The position numbers and the translations under genes are program-made. 35,612 bases of DNA from positions 1 through 35,612 of the forward strand of contig JAUYFI010000171.1 in NCBI GenBank assembly GCA_030691075.1, read 5' to 3'. Positions 1 to 12,612 of the stretch are shown one piece after another (the first letter of the stretch is position 1; each line of letters begins with the position of its first letter). The notes under the pieces were generated by a model. It had not been told where the DNA came from. It did not search any database and saw nothing but the letters and a program-made list of their open reading frames with translations. The DNA is from Sulfurisoma sp. Its GTDB lineage: Bacteria; Pseudomonadota; Gammaproteobacteria; Burkholderiales; Rhodocyclaceae.

Positions 1-98
1 CTCGGCATCCGGGCGGGCGTACCCGGTTGTGGCGGCCTCGACACCTGCATTTCCACTTCTTCTTCAGACAACGTGACTCGATACTTGATCGCCGGCAT
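1..98 (-). pseudogene. IS630-type transposase N-terminus, partial, probably degenerate
   Basis: Read on the minus strand from an ATG at 98, with a GGAG ribosome binding site about 7 bases upstream, the frame begins MPAIKYRVTLSEEEVE. This closely resembles the start of IS630-family transposases, which begin with a short beta strand and an LSEEE-type helix before the helix-turn-helix. After about 17 residues the same frame no longer looks like the family, while another frame gives RGRHN, which fits the next family motif, so a frameshift is likely. The gene leaves the window at base 1. Family assignment is from memory of the motif and is moderate at best. Confidence 0.4.
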
Positions 99-301
99 GT
101 CGTTCTCCAGAGGGTTGGTTACAACTCCCTCTCCGCATCCCCCATGCCAGCCATCCTTACGATCCATGGTGACCGACTACTGGACTTTTTTCCGTTAGGC
201 TTCATGTCCAGTCGGCGCTGGTGAAGCCCCTGCGCTACAAGGCGGTCGAGCAAAAGACGCTCTCCTCGCCGTAGCGGATGGCGAGACGGCGGCTGCGCGC
301 A
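99..301. other. Non-coding stretch between atp terminator and left-edge remnant
   Basis: No convincing gene is seen. A perfect 7-base inverted repeat, ACTGGAC at 179-185 and GTCCAGT at 206-212, flanks a T-rich stretch and could be an insertion-sequence end or a terminator. Short frames here have no recognisable similarity or ribosome binding site. Confidence 0.4.
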
Positions 302-333
302 CAAAACGACAAGGGCAGCCGAGGCTGCCCTTG
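302..333 (-). terminator. Rho-independent terminator of the atp operon
   Basis: Bases 310-333 form a perfect inverted repeat (CAAGGGCAGCC / GGCTGCCCTTG) about 20 bases after the atpC stop. On the minus strand the stem is followed by GTCGTTTTGT, a U-rich tail in RNA, as expected for the end of the atp transcript. Confidence 0.8.
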
Positions 334-354
334 TCCTGTCTCGTCAGATGCGGG

Positions 355-780
355 TCAGTGCGTACTCTTGCGCAGACGGTTGATCGCGGCGAGCTGGGCG
401 ACGGCTTCGGCCAGCTCGGACTGGGCGCGAGCATAGTCGAGCTCGGCGCTGCGATCGGCCAGGGCTTCTTCGGCACGACGCTTGGCATCGCTGGCCTTGA
501 CCTCGTCGAGATCGTGGCCGCGAATGGCCGTGTCGGCGAGCACGGTGACCAAGCCCGGCTGCACCTCGAGAATACCGCCGGCGACGAAAATCAACTCTTC
601 CTCGGTCTGGTTGGGCAGCTTGAGGCGCACGGCGCCGGGGCGGATACGGGTCATCAGCGGCATGTGGCCGGGCAGGATGCCCAGCTCCCCGATTTCGCCC
701 GGCAGGACAACGAACTCGGCCAGGCCGGAGAAAATTTGCTCTTCCGCGCTGACGACGTCGACGTGTACGGTGAGTGCCAT
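355..780 (-). CDS. atpC: F1Fo ATP synthase subunit epsilon
   Basis: Central-stalk subunit epsilon of the F1 sector. It couples rotation of gamma to the c-ring and inhibits ATP hydrolysis through its C-terminal helices. The 141-residue product has the N-terminal beta-sandwich with the family segment [20 protein letters not shown] (about residues 23-42) and a C-terminal helical hairpin rich in Ala, Glu and Arg. The length is normal for proteobacteria. The start is an ATG with AAAGGACG upstream, 12 bases after the atpD stop. It is the last gene of the operon and is followed by a terminator. Confidence 0.97.
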   Translation of the reverse strand: MALTVHVDVVSAEEQIFSGLAEFVVLPGEIGELGILPGHMPLMTRIRPGAVRLKLPNQTEEELIFVAGGILEVQPGLVTVLADTAIRGHDLDEVKASDAKRRAEEALADRSAELDYARAQSELAEAVAQLAAINRLRKSTH

Positions 781-792
781 GATGGGCGTCCT

Positions 793-3089
<2,297 letters not shown>

Positions 3090-3098
3090 GATCGGTCC

Positions 3099-4637
<1,539 letters not shown>

Positions 4638-4655
4638 GGAGGGCTCCAAATATTC

Positions 4656-5198
4656 TTAAGACCGCAGCGCCGTCGCCATGGCGGCCAGCTTGCCGCGCAC
4701 GGAGGCGTCCAGAACCTGGTCGCCGACTTCGACACGGACACCGCCGATCAGCTCGGGATCGAGCCGAATTTCGGGGCGCAGCCGGGTCTTGAAGCGGGCT
4801 TCCAGATCGGAGAGCAGTTTCTGTTGCTGGGCGTCGTCGAGGGGGAAAGCACTGAAGATCACGGCGTCCTTGACGCCCTCCTCGGCACTCTTGAGGCTCT
4901 CGAAGAAGACGGCGATTTCCGGCAGCACGCCAAGACGTTCGTTGCCGGCGAGAACCTGAATCATGCTGGCCACGTCAGCCTCCACCGCGCCACCAAGCAG
5001 CGCGGTGACGAGATCCGCCTTCCGCGCCGCGGTCAGGTTCGGGTTGCCGACGCAGGCCGCGACCTCGGCGTTGCCGGCAATGGCGGACAACTGCGCGAGA
5101 CGCTCGGACCATAGGGACAAGGCCGGCTTGCCCTGTTCCCTGGCCAGGCGGAAAACCGCCTCGGCATAGGGTCGCGCAATGGTGACGAGTTCGGCCAT
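4656..5198 (-). CDS. atpH: F1Fo ATP synthase subunit delta
   Basis: Peripheral-stalk subunit delta (OSCP) that links the b subunits to the top of the alpha3beta3 hexamer. The 180-residue product starts MAELVTIARPYAEAVFRLA, the conserved N-terminal helical motif, and has the C-terminal segment LIGGVRVEVGDQVLDASVRGKL typical of the family. The start lies four bases after the atpF stop, which suggests translational coupling. Confidence 0.96.
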   Translation of the reverse strand: MAELVTIARPYAEAVFRLAREQGKPALSLWSERLAQLSAIAGNAEVAACVGNPNLTAARKADLVTALLGGAVEADVASMIQVLAGNERLGVLPEIAVFFESLKSAEEGVKDAVIFSAFPLDDAQQQKLLSDLEARFKTRLRPEIRLDPELIGGVRVEVGDQVLDASVRGKLAAMATALRS

Positions 5199-5202
5199 GA
5201 TC

Positions 5203-5673
5203 CTAGAGTTCCTGCTTCAGGCCGGCCAGCATGTCGGCATGGGCGGCGGCGTTGACCTCGCGGCGCAGGATCTTCTCGGCGCCGGCCACGGCCAGCTCGC
5301 CCACGCGGTCGCGCAGGGCGGCGCGGGCGCGCTCGGTGTCCTGGTCGAGTTCGGCCAGCTTGGCGTTGTAGACCTTCTCGGCCTCGACACGCGCGACGCC
5401 CTTGGCTTCCTCGATCATTTGCGCGACGCGCTTGTCGGTCTCGGCAAAGATGCCGGAAGCCTTTTCCTTGGCCTCGCGGATGGTGTCGGCGGAACGCTTG
5501 GAAGCAAGTTCCAGATCGTGCTTGCCGCGCTCGCCGGCGGCAAGCCCATCAGCAATCTGCTGCTGACGATCGGCCATCGCCTTCTGCAGCGGCGGCCAGA
5601 CATATTTCATCGTGATCCAGATGAACAGGGCGAACCATATCATCTGGCCGATGAGGGTTGCGTTGATGCTCAC
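5203..5673 (-). CDS. atpF: F1Fo ATP synthase subunit b
   Basis: Membrane-anchored peripheral stalk. The 156-residue protein has one N-terminal membrane helix (about residues 4-26, starting SINATLIGQMIWFALFIW) followed by a long charged helix that forms the right-handed coiled coil with its partner. The start is GTG, supported by a perfect AGGAGG site eight bases upstream and by agreement with the family N-terminus (usually MNLNATLIGQ). It follows atpE after an 80-base spacer. Confidence 0.96.
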   Translation of the reverse strand: MSINATLIGQMIWFALFIWITMKYVWPPLQKAMADRQQQIADGLAAGERGKHDLELASKRSADTIREAKEKASGIFAETDKRVAQMIEEAKGVARVEAEKVYNAKLAELDQDTERARAALRDRVGELAVAGAEKILRREVNAAAHADMLAGLKQEL

Positions 5674-5753
5674 GCCAACCTCCTAGTCGGGTGGAAAACG
5701 AAGTTTCAGAGCAGGCTAACCTTCAGGTTATGCCGTAACTAAAACGTTGAGGA

Positions 5754-6047
<294 letters not shown>

Positions 6048-6062
6048 TTAATTGAAAATGAA

Positions 6063-7212
<1,150 letters not shown>

Positions 7213-7234
7213 GTTGAGCCCAGAAAACCTTTCT

Positions 7235-7263
7235 ATGTTAGTCGAATTTAATATTTCGGTCAA
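7235..7263 (-). promoter_or_regulatory. Sigma70 promoter of the atp operon
   Basis: On the minus strand TTGACC (7263-7258) and TAACAT (7240-7235) are separated by exactly 17 bases. Transcription would start near 7228, giving a leader of about 16 bases before the atpI ATG at 7212. Confidence 0.75.
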
Positions 7264-7270
7264 GAGTTTT

Positions 7271-7284
7271 TGTGCAGGTGCACA
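7271..7284. promoter_or_regulatory. Palindrome upstream of the atp promoter
   Basis: TGTGCA-GG-TGCACA is a perfect 6+6 inverted repeat seven bases upstream of the atp -35 element and just after the parB stop. It has the size and place of an activator or repressor site. It could also be chance; no known regulator is assigned. Confidence 0.3.
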
Positions 7285-7286
7285 TA

Positions 7287-8129
7287 TCACTTTAGTCGTG
7301 CCAGGAGCCCGTCGAGCTGGTCGAGACTGCCGAAGCGTATCGTCAGGCTGCCGGCGCCCTTGCGGTTGGCGGCGATCTTGACGGTCGCACCCAGCGCGTC
7401 GGCGATTTCCTCCTCCAGGCGCAGCAAATCGCGGTTGGGCGCGGCCGCCTTGTGCTGCGGCGGGTTGAGGGTACGCGCCACCATGCGCTCGGTCTCGCGC
7501 ACCGAATAACCCTTGTCCACGACCTGTGCCGCCACCCGGCCTTGCTCGCTCTTGGGCAGCGGCAGCAGGGCGCGGGCGTGGCCCATTTCGATGTCGCCGG
7601 CCATCAGCATGTCCTGCGCCGGCTTGGCCAGTTGCAGCAGCCGCAGCAAATTGGTGGTCGCCGGACGCGAGCGGCCAACGGCGTCGGCCGCTTCCTGGTG
7701 GGTCATGGCGAACTCGTCGATCAGCCGCTGTACGCCGGCGGCCTCCTCCAGCGGATTGAGGTCCTCGCGCTGAATGTTCTCGATCAGCGACATGGCCAGC
7801 GCCGCGTCGTCCGGGATTTCGCGGATCAGCACCGGCACCTCGGACAAGCCGGCGATCTGCGAGGCGCGCCAGCGCCGCTCGCCGGCGATGATCTCGTAGC
7901 GGCCGCCGCTGACCGGCCGCACCGAAATCGGCTGGATCAGGCCCTGCACCTTGATCGAGGCCGCCAGTTCTTCCAGCGAACCCGGGTCCATGCGCGTGCG
8001 CGGCTGGTATTTGCCCGGCTGCAGCGCGGTCACCGGCAGGGTTTCCTGACGGTGCGTCTCGGGTGCGTTGTTGGCGGCCAGCAGGGCGTCGAGGCCGCGG
8101 CCAAGACCTTTCATTTTTGGTGGATTCAT
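7287..8129 (-). CDS. parB: Chromosome partitioning protein ParB
   Basis: DNA-binding CTPase that loads at parS and spreads to form the partition complex. It has the chromosomal ParB N-terminus MKGLGRGLDALLA, the CTP-binding/arginine patch GERRWRA, the segment IENIQREDLNPLEEA, a helix-turn-helix (about residues 130-160: MTHQEAADAVGRSRPATTNLLRL) and a C-terminal dimerisation domain. The first ATG is at 8147, overlapping the end of parA. The ATG at 8129 (MNPPKMKG) has AGTGAG at good spacing and was chosen, giving 280 residues. parS sites are present upstream of mnmG. Confidence 0.95.
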   Translation of the reverse strand: MNPPKMKGLGRGLDALLAANNAPETHRQETLPVTALQPGKYQPRTRMDPGSLEELAASIKVQGLIQPISVRPVSGGRYEIIAGERRWRASQIAGLSEVPVLIREIPDDAALAMSLIENIQREDLNPLEEAAGVQRLIDEFAMTHQEAADAVGRSRPATTNLLRLLQLAKPAQDMLMAGDIEMGHARALLPLPKSEQGRVAAQVVDKGYSVRETERMVARTLNPPQHKAAAPNRDLLRLEEEIADALGATVKIAANRKGAGSLTIRFGSLDQLDGLLARLK

Positions 8130-8136
8130 TGTTCGC

Positions 8137-8916
8137 TCACTGTTCATTGTTCCAGGTTTTAACGCGTTCGATCATTTCGTTCGCGAATGTCATGTAGGCC
8201 TGCGCGCCCTTGGCCGCCTTATCGAACAGCACGCCGGGGACGCCGTGCGAGGGCGCCTCGGCCAGCCGCACGTTGCGCGGCACCAGGGTCTTGAACACCT
8301 TGTCGCCGAAGTGCTGCTCGAGCTGCTGCGACACCTGATTGGCCAGCAGCGAGCGCGGATCGAACATCACCCGCAGCAGACCGATGATGCGCAGGTCGCG
8401 GTTGAGGTTCTTGTGAACCTGCTTGATGGTGTTGACCAGGTCCGACAGACCCTCCAGCGCGTAGTACTCGCACTGCATCGGAATGATGACGCCATGGGCG
8501 GCGCAGAGGCCGTTCAAGGTCAGCATCGACAGCGAGGGCGGGCAGTCGATCAGCACGAAATCGTAGTCGTCGGCATGGTTGGCGAGCGCTTGCTTAAGTC
8601 GTAGCTCCCGCTGGTCGAGATCGACGAGTTCGACTTCGGCGCCGGCCAGGTCGCGATTGGCCGGCAGCAGGTCGAAGCCGCCGCTGGGCGAAGTGACGCG
8701 CGCCTCGGCCATGGCGGCAAGGCCGAGCAGCACATGGTAGACCGAGCGCTGCAGCGCCCGCTTGTCGATACCGGCGCCCATGGTGGCATTGCCCTGCGGG
8801 TCGAGGTCGATCAGCAGCGTGCGCTGGCCGGCCATCCGCAAGGCGGCCGCAAGATTGACCGAGGTGGTGGTCTTGCCGACCCCGCCCTTTTGGTTGGCAA
8901 TCGCGAAGATGTGCAT
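8137..8916 (-). CDS. parA: Chromosome partitioning ATPase ParA (Soj)
   Basis: Deviant Walker-A ATPase that binds DNA nonspecifically in the ATP state and moves ParB-parS complexes. The 259-residue protein starts MHIFAIANQKGGVGKTT, with both lysines of the deviant P-loop (Lys10 and Lys15). The Walker A' segment LLIDLDPQGNATMG and Walker B VLIDCPPSLSMLTLNGL are intact. The start lies two bases after the rsmG stop, and its end overlaps parB, so rsmG-parA-parB is one transcription unit. Confidence 0.97.
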   Translation of the reverse strand: MHIFAIANQKGGVGKTTTSVNLAAALRMAGQRTLLIDLDPQGNATMGAGIDKRALQRSVYHVLLGLAAMAEARVTSPSGGFDLLPANRDLAGAEVELVDLDQRELRLKQALANHADDYDFVLIDCPPSLSMLTLNGLCAAHGVIIPMQCEYYALEGLSDLVNTIKQVHKNLNRDLRIIGLLRVMFDPRSLLANQVSQQLEQHFGDKVFKTLVPRNVRLAEAPSHGVPGVLFDKAAKGAQAYMTFANEMIERVKTWNNEQ

Positions 8917-8918
8917 CG

Positions 8919-9545
8919 TCAGGTTTTCTCCAGGACAAGCAAATGGCGTTGGGCATCGAGCCCGGGAACCGTGATTTCATGGCTGGCGGCGAGCCGCCAG
9001 CCGGATGGCAGCGCCGCGACCTCTGCGGTGGGAAAGATGCCCTTCATCGCCAGCAACTGATCGGACAGGTGGCCAGCATAGCGGACAAAATCGGCGAGGC
9101 TGGCGAAGGCGCGGGAGATGGCGGCGTCGAATATCTCAGTCACTGCTTCGGCACGGGCGCAGTGAATGCTCACATTTGTCAGTCCAAGTTCGATCTTCGC
9201 CTGCTGCTGGAAGGATGTTTTCTTCTGACTGGCTTCGATGGAGGCGACCTGCCATTCCGGCCGGGCGATGGACAGCACCAGCCCGGGCAGACCGGCGCCG
9301 CTGCCCACGTCGGCGATACGCCGTCCCGCCAGCGCCGACTTTTGTTCCAGCGCCGGCAGCAGCGCCAGCGAGTCGAGCAGGTGATGCGTCACCATGTCGG
9401 CCGGATTGCGTACCGCCGTCAGGTTGTAGGTGCGGTTCCATTTGACTAGCAGATCGAGGTAAGCGAGCAGGCGCTGTTCCGCTCCGTCCGGCAGAGCCAA
9501 ACCCAACGCGGCGATACCGGCGTGCAGTTGTTCCGTCGGCATCAT
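8919..9545 (-). CDS. rsmG: 16S rRNA (guanine527-N7)-methyltransferase RsmG
   Basis: Methylates G527 of 16S rRNA with S-adenosylmethionine (formerly GidB). The 208-residue protein has the family N-terminal segment YLDLLVKWNRTYNLTAVRNP, the methyl-donor loop IADVGSGAGLPGLVLSIARP, and SRAFASLADFV in the substrate region. Two consecutive ATG codons (9545 and 9542) are possible starts. It is separated from mnmG by 103 bases that hold no gene. Confidence 0.96.
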   Translation of the reverse strand: MMPTEQLHAGIAALGLALPDGAEQRLLAYLDLLVKWNRTYNLTAVRNPADMVTHHLLDSLALLPALEQKSALAGRRIADVGSGAGLPGLVLSIARPEWQVASIEASQKKTSFQQQAKIELGLTNVSIHCARAEAVTEIFDAAISRAFASLADFVRYAGHLSDQLLAMKGIFPTAEVAALPSGWRLAASHEITVPGLDAQRHLLVLEKT

Positions 9546-9648
9546 GCCGTCGCCTCCGATCCCAAAGCGCAGTCGGCCGCGTCATCGTGTCGGCGACCGG
9601 CGGCAATCGCGGTCGGTCGCATCCCCTGACGGGGCCCCTGCTCCCTGC

Positions 9649-11529
9649 TCATGCCGCCCGCCGCTTCAAGTGAACCAGCAACAGGGAAATGGCCGCCGGA
9701 GTGACTCCCTGAAGCCGCGCCGCCTGCCCCAGCGTTTCGGGGCGATACTGGCTGAGCTTCTGCCGCACCTCGATACCGAGTCCGCGCACCTCGGCGTAGT
9801 CGATGCCGTGGGGCAGGCGCAGTTCCTCGCTGGCCCGGTTGCGGGCGACCTCTTCCTTCTGCCGCTCGATGTAGCCGTGGTACTTGGCCTGGATCTCGAC
9901 CTGCTCGACCACCCGCGGCTCGCTTGGGCGCTGCCCTTCCCCCGCCCCGGGCAGGGTCATCAGGCTGGCGTAGGTCACTTCCGGACGGCGCAACAAATCG
10001 AACAGGCGGTACTCGCGCTCCAGCGGCTTGGACAGGACGCGCAAGGCATCGGCCTCCGGTACCAGGCGCGGGTTGACCCAGGTCGCCTTGAGGCGCTCGG
10101 TCTCGCACGCGATGGCGTCGCGCTTGCGGTTGAAGGCGTCCCAGCGCGCGTCGTCGACGAGGCCGAGCTCACGGCCGATCTCGGTCAGGCGCAGGTCGGC
10201 GTTGTCCTCGCGCAAGCTGAGGCGGTACTCGGCGCGGCTGGTGAACATGCGGTAGGGCTCGGAAACCCCGCGCGTGATCAGGTCGTCGACCAGCACGCCG
10301 AGGTAGGCCTGGTCCCGCCGCGGGCTCCAGGCTTCGAGTTGGCCGGCGAAGCGCGCGGCATTGATGCCGGCGAGCAGCCCCTGCGCCGCCGCCTCCTCGT
10401 AGCCGGTCGTCCCGTTGATCTGGCCGGCGAAAAAGAGGCCGGCGATGGACTTGGTCTCGAACGAGGCCTTGAGGTTGCGCGGGTCGAAGTAGTCGTACTC
10501 GATGGCGTAGCCCGGTCGCAGTATGTGGGCGTTTTCGAGGCCGCGGATCGAGCGCACCAGGGCGAGCTGGACATCGAAGGGCAACGAGGTCGACACCCCC
10601 TGCGGGTAGATCTCGTGGGTGGTCAGGCCCTCGGGTTCGAGGAAGACCTGGTGCTCGTCGCGGCCGGCGAAGCGGTGGATCTTGTCCTCGATCGAGGGAC
10701 AGTAGCGCGGCCCGACGCCCTCGATCACGCCGGTGAACATCGGCGAGCGATCGAGTCCGGCGCGGATGATGTCGTGGGTGCGAGCGTTGGTGTGGGTGAT
10801 CCAGCACGGCACCTGGCGCGGGTGCTGCGCAGCATTGCCAAGAAACGAAAACACCGGCGCCGGGTCGTCGCCGGGCTGTACCTGCATCACCGAGTAGTCG
10901 ATGGTCCTGCCGTCGAGGCGCGGCGGGGTGCCGGTCTTGAGCCGCCCAACCGGCAATTGCAGTTCGCGCAGGCGCTGCGCCAGGGAGATCGCTGGCGGGT
11001 CGCCAAAGCGCCCGGCACGGTAGTTCTCCAGGCCGACGTGAATGAGGCCGTTGAGAAAGGTGCCGGCGGTAAGTACCACGGCCGGCGCCTCGAAGCGAAT
11101 GCCAAGCTGGGTCACCACGCCGCCGACCCGGTCGCCGTTCAGCGTCAGGTCATCGACCGCCGCCTGGAACAGGGTCAGGTTCGGCTGGTTCTCGATGCGG
11201 CCACGAATGGCCTGCTTGTAGAGCACGCGATCGGCCTGGGCGCGGGTGGCACGTACCGCCGGCCCCTTGGAGGCATTGAGGATGCGAAACTGGATGCCGG
11301 CCTCGTCGGTCGCCGCCGCCATCGCCCCGCCCAAGGCATCGACCTCCTTGACCAGGTGCCCCTTGCCGATGCCGCCGATCGATGGGTTGCACGACATGGC
11401 ACCCAGCGTCTCGATGTTGTGCGTCAGCAGCAGCGTCACCGCGCCCGAGCGGGCCGCGGCCAGCGCCGCCTCGGTGCCGGCATGACCGCCGCCGACAACG
11501 ATGACATCAAAGCGATCTGGAAACAGCAT
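9649..11529 (-). CDS. mnmG: tRNA uridine 5-carboxymethylaminomethyl modification enzyme MnmG
   Basis: FAD- and NADH-binding partner of MnmE; together they modify U34 of certain tRNAs. The dinucleotide-binding motif [21 protein letters not shown] opens the protein, and [22 protein letters not shown] and the C-terminal [17 protein letters not shown] region are family hallmarks. The frame extends to a TTG at 11577, but the ATG at 11529 ([14 protein letters not shown]) matches the family and has GAAGGCGG upstream. The 626-residue length is normal. Its partner mnmE is about 9.3 kb away rather than adjacent. Confidence 0.97.
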   Translation of the reverse strand: MLFPDRFDVIVVGGGHAGTEAALAAARSGAVTLLLTHNIETLGAMSCNPSIGGIGKGHLVKEVDALGGAMAAATDEAGIQFRILNASKGPAVRATRAQADRVLYKQAIRGRIENQPNLTLFQAAVDDLTLNGDRVGGVVTQLGIRFEAPAVVLTAGTFLNGLIHVGLENYRAGRFGDPPAISLAQRLRELQLPVGRLKTGTPPRLDGRTIDYSVMQVQPGDDPAPVFSFLGNAAQHPRQVPCWITHTNARTHDIIRAGLDRSPMFTGVIEGVGPRYCPSIEDKIHRFAGRDEHQVFLEPEGLTTHEIYPQGVSTSLPFDVQLALVRSIRGLENAHILRPGYAIEYDYFDPRNLKASFETKSIAGLFFAGQINGTTGYEEAAAQGLLAGINAARFAGQLEAWSPRRDQAYLGVLVDDLITRGVSEPYRMFTSRAEYRLSLREDNADLRLTEIGRELGLVDDARWDAFNRKRDAIACETERLKATWVNPRLVPEADALRVLSKPLEREYRLFDLLRRPEVTYASLMTLPGAGEGQRPSEPRVVEQVEIQAKYHGYIERQKEEVARNRASEELRLPHGIDYAEVRGLGIEVRQKLSQYRPETLGQAARLQGVTPAAISLLLVHLKRRAA

Positions 11530-11648
11530 GGGAAAAGTGCCGCCTTCGGCGTCCAACAAGTTAGGCTTCGCGGTCAATGATATGCCGACTTATCGTCGGC
11601 GCGTTGTCGGCGCTGGCGGGACGGCGAGGGGAATCCAAAAGAGGCGCC

Positions 11649-11678
11649 ATGATACGCCGGCGAGGCAGCCCAATTCAA
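11649..11678 (-). promoter_or_regulatory. Candidate promoter of mnmG-rsmG-parAB
   Basis: On the minus strand TTGAAT (11678-11673) and TATCAT (11654-11649) are spaced by 18 bases. It lies 12 bases downstream of a parS site (11691-11706), so ParB bound there could affect its use. A small hairpin (GCCGAC-TTATC-GTCGGC, 11583-11599) lies in the leader. Confidence 0.5.
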
Positions 11679-11690
11679 ACCGGAGCAAGA

Positions 11691-11706
11691 TGTTTCACGT
11701 GAAACC
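11691..11706. promoter_or_regulatory. parS centromere site 1
   Basis: TGTTTCACGTGAAACC matches the universal bacterial parS palindrome TGTTTCACGTGAAACA at 15 of 16 positions. It is close to the parAB genes and the origin, as in most chromosomes with ParABS. Confidence 0.9.
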
Positions 11707-11750
11707 GGGGACAGAGTTCAGCGAAGACCCACCTTGAGGCGAATCCACCA

Positions 11751-11766
11751 CGTTTCACGTGGAACA
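11751..11766. promoter_or_regulatory. parS centromere site 2
   Basis: CGTTTCACGTGGAACA keeps the TTTCACGTGGAA core of parS and differs from the accepted variants at one end base. It is 60 bases from site 1 and three bases from the livF stop codon. Two sites this close suggest a strong ParB loading point. Confidence 0.85.
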
Positions 11767-11769
11767 AAA

Positions 11770-12510
11770 TCAGTGTTTGCCGCCCAACCCAAGATAGGAC
11801 TCGATCACCTTCGGGTCATCCTGAAGCTGATCGCTCGACCCCTCGATCGCCACCTCGCCGGTTTCCAGCACATAACCGTAGTCGGCGATCTGCAATGCGG
11901 CGCGGGCATTCTGCTCGACCAGCAACACCGCCACCCCGCTCTTCTTGAGGTCGGCGACGATGCGGAAAATCTCGCGCACGATCAGCGGCGCCAGACCGAG
12001 GCTGGGCTCGTCGAGCAGCAACAGACGCGGCTTGGCCATCAGGGCGCGACCGACGGCCAGCATCTGCCGTTCGCCGCCCGAGAGTGTTCCGGCCATCTGG
12101 GCGCGGCGCTCCTTCATGCGGGGAAATATCCCGAACACCCGCTCCATGGTCGCGTGCTCGTCACGATGCCCGAGGCGGTGGCGCATGAAGGCGCCGAGCA
12201 GCAGGTTGTCCTCGACGCTCATTTCGCCGAACAGGGCGCGTGACTCGGGCACCAGTGTCATGCCCTGCGCCACCATGCGCTCGACCTCGATCTCGCCTTG
12301 GGCATGGCCGAGGTAGGCAATCTCGCCCCGGCTGTGCGGCAGCACGCCCATGATGGCGGAGAGCAGCGTGGTCTTGCCAGCGCCATTGGGGCCGATCACC
12401 GTGACGATCTGGCCGGCCTCGACCTTGAGCGAGACATGGTGCAGCGCCTCGACCTTGCCATGGGAAACGCAGAGGTCGCGCACTTCGAGAATCGGCTGGG
12501 CAGCGCTCAT
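11770..12510 (-). CDS. livF: Branched-chain amino acid ABC transporter ATP-binding protein LivF
   Basis: One of the two ATPases that energise a Liv-type importer. The 246-residue protein has Walker [10 protein letters not shown] (about 38-46), signature [16 protein letters not shown], Walker [14 protein letters not shown] and the switch histidine position taken by [11 protein letters not shown], which is characteristic of LivF rather than LivG. It is the last gene of livKHMGF and is separated from livMG by 102 bases containing a G/C-rich repeat. The substrate could be Leu/Ile/Val or another carboxylate such as an aromatic acid. Confidence 0.93.
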   Translation of the reverse strand: MSAAQPILEVRDLCVSHGKVEALHHVSLKVEAGQIVTVIGPNGAGKTTLLSAIMGVLPHSRGEIAYLGHAQGEIEVERMVAQGMTLVPESRALFGEMSVEDNLLLGAFMRHRLGHRDEHATMERVFGIFPRMKERRAQMAGTLSGGERQMLAVGRALMAKPRLLLLDEPSLGLAPLIVREIFRIVADLKKSGVAVLLVEQNARAALQIADYGYVLETGEVAIEGSSDQLQDDPKVIESYLGLGGKH

Positions 12511-12612
12511 GTCATGCCTCCGTAGGGCCGTCCCAAGGAGGCATGCGCGGTTTGCCCCCTCTGGGGGTGGGGGGCAGCGAGCCGGTGTTGCGAGCGTGGG
12601 GGGCCAATATTG
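12511..12612. repeat. G/C-run intergenic element between livMG and livF
   Basis: The spacer contains CCCCCTCTGGGGGTGGGGGG and a second GGGGGGCC run, giving a stable hairpin, plus the segment GCCGTCCCAAGGAGGCATGC. Similar C/G-run elements are common between genes in Burkholderiales and Rhodocyclales from memory. No U-rich tail follows, so this is not a standard terminator. It may tune livF expression. Confidence 0.4.

Noticed and set aside
194..200. GTTAGGC, a possible integron core box near the left edge
   Set aside because: No matching inverse box or attC-like stem was found at suitable distance.
9544..11580. 678-codon plus-strand frame opposite mnmG
   Set aside because: Antisense shadow; mnmG has all family motifs on the minus strand.
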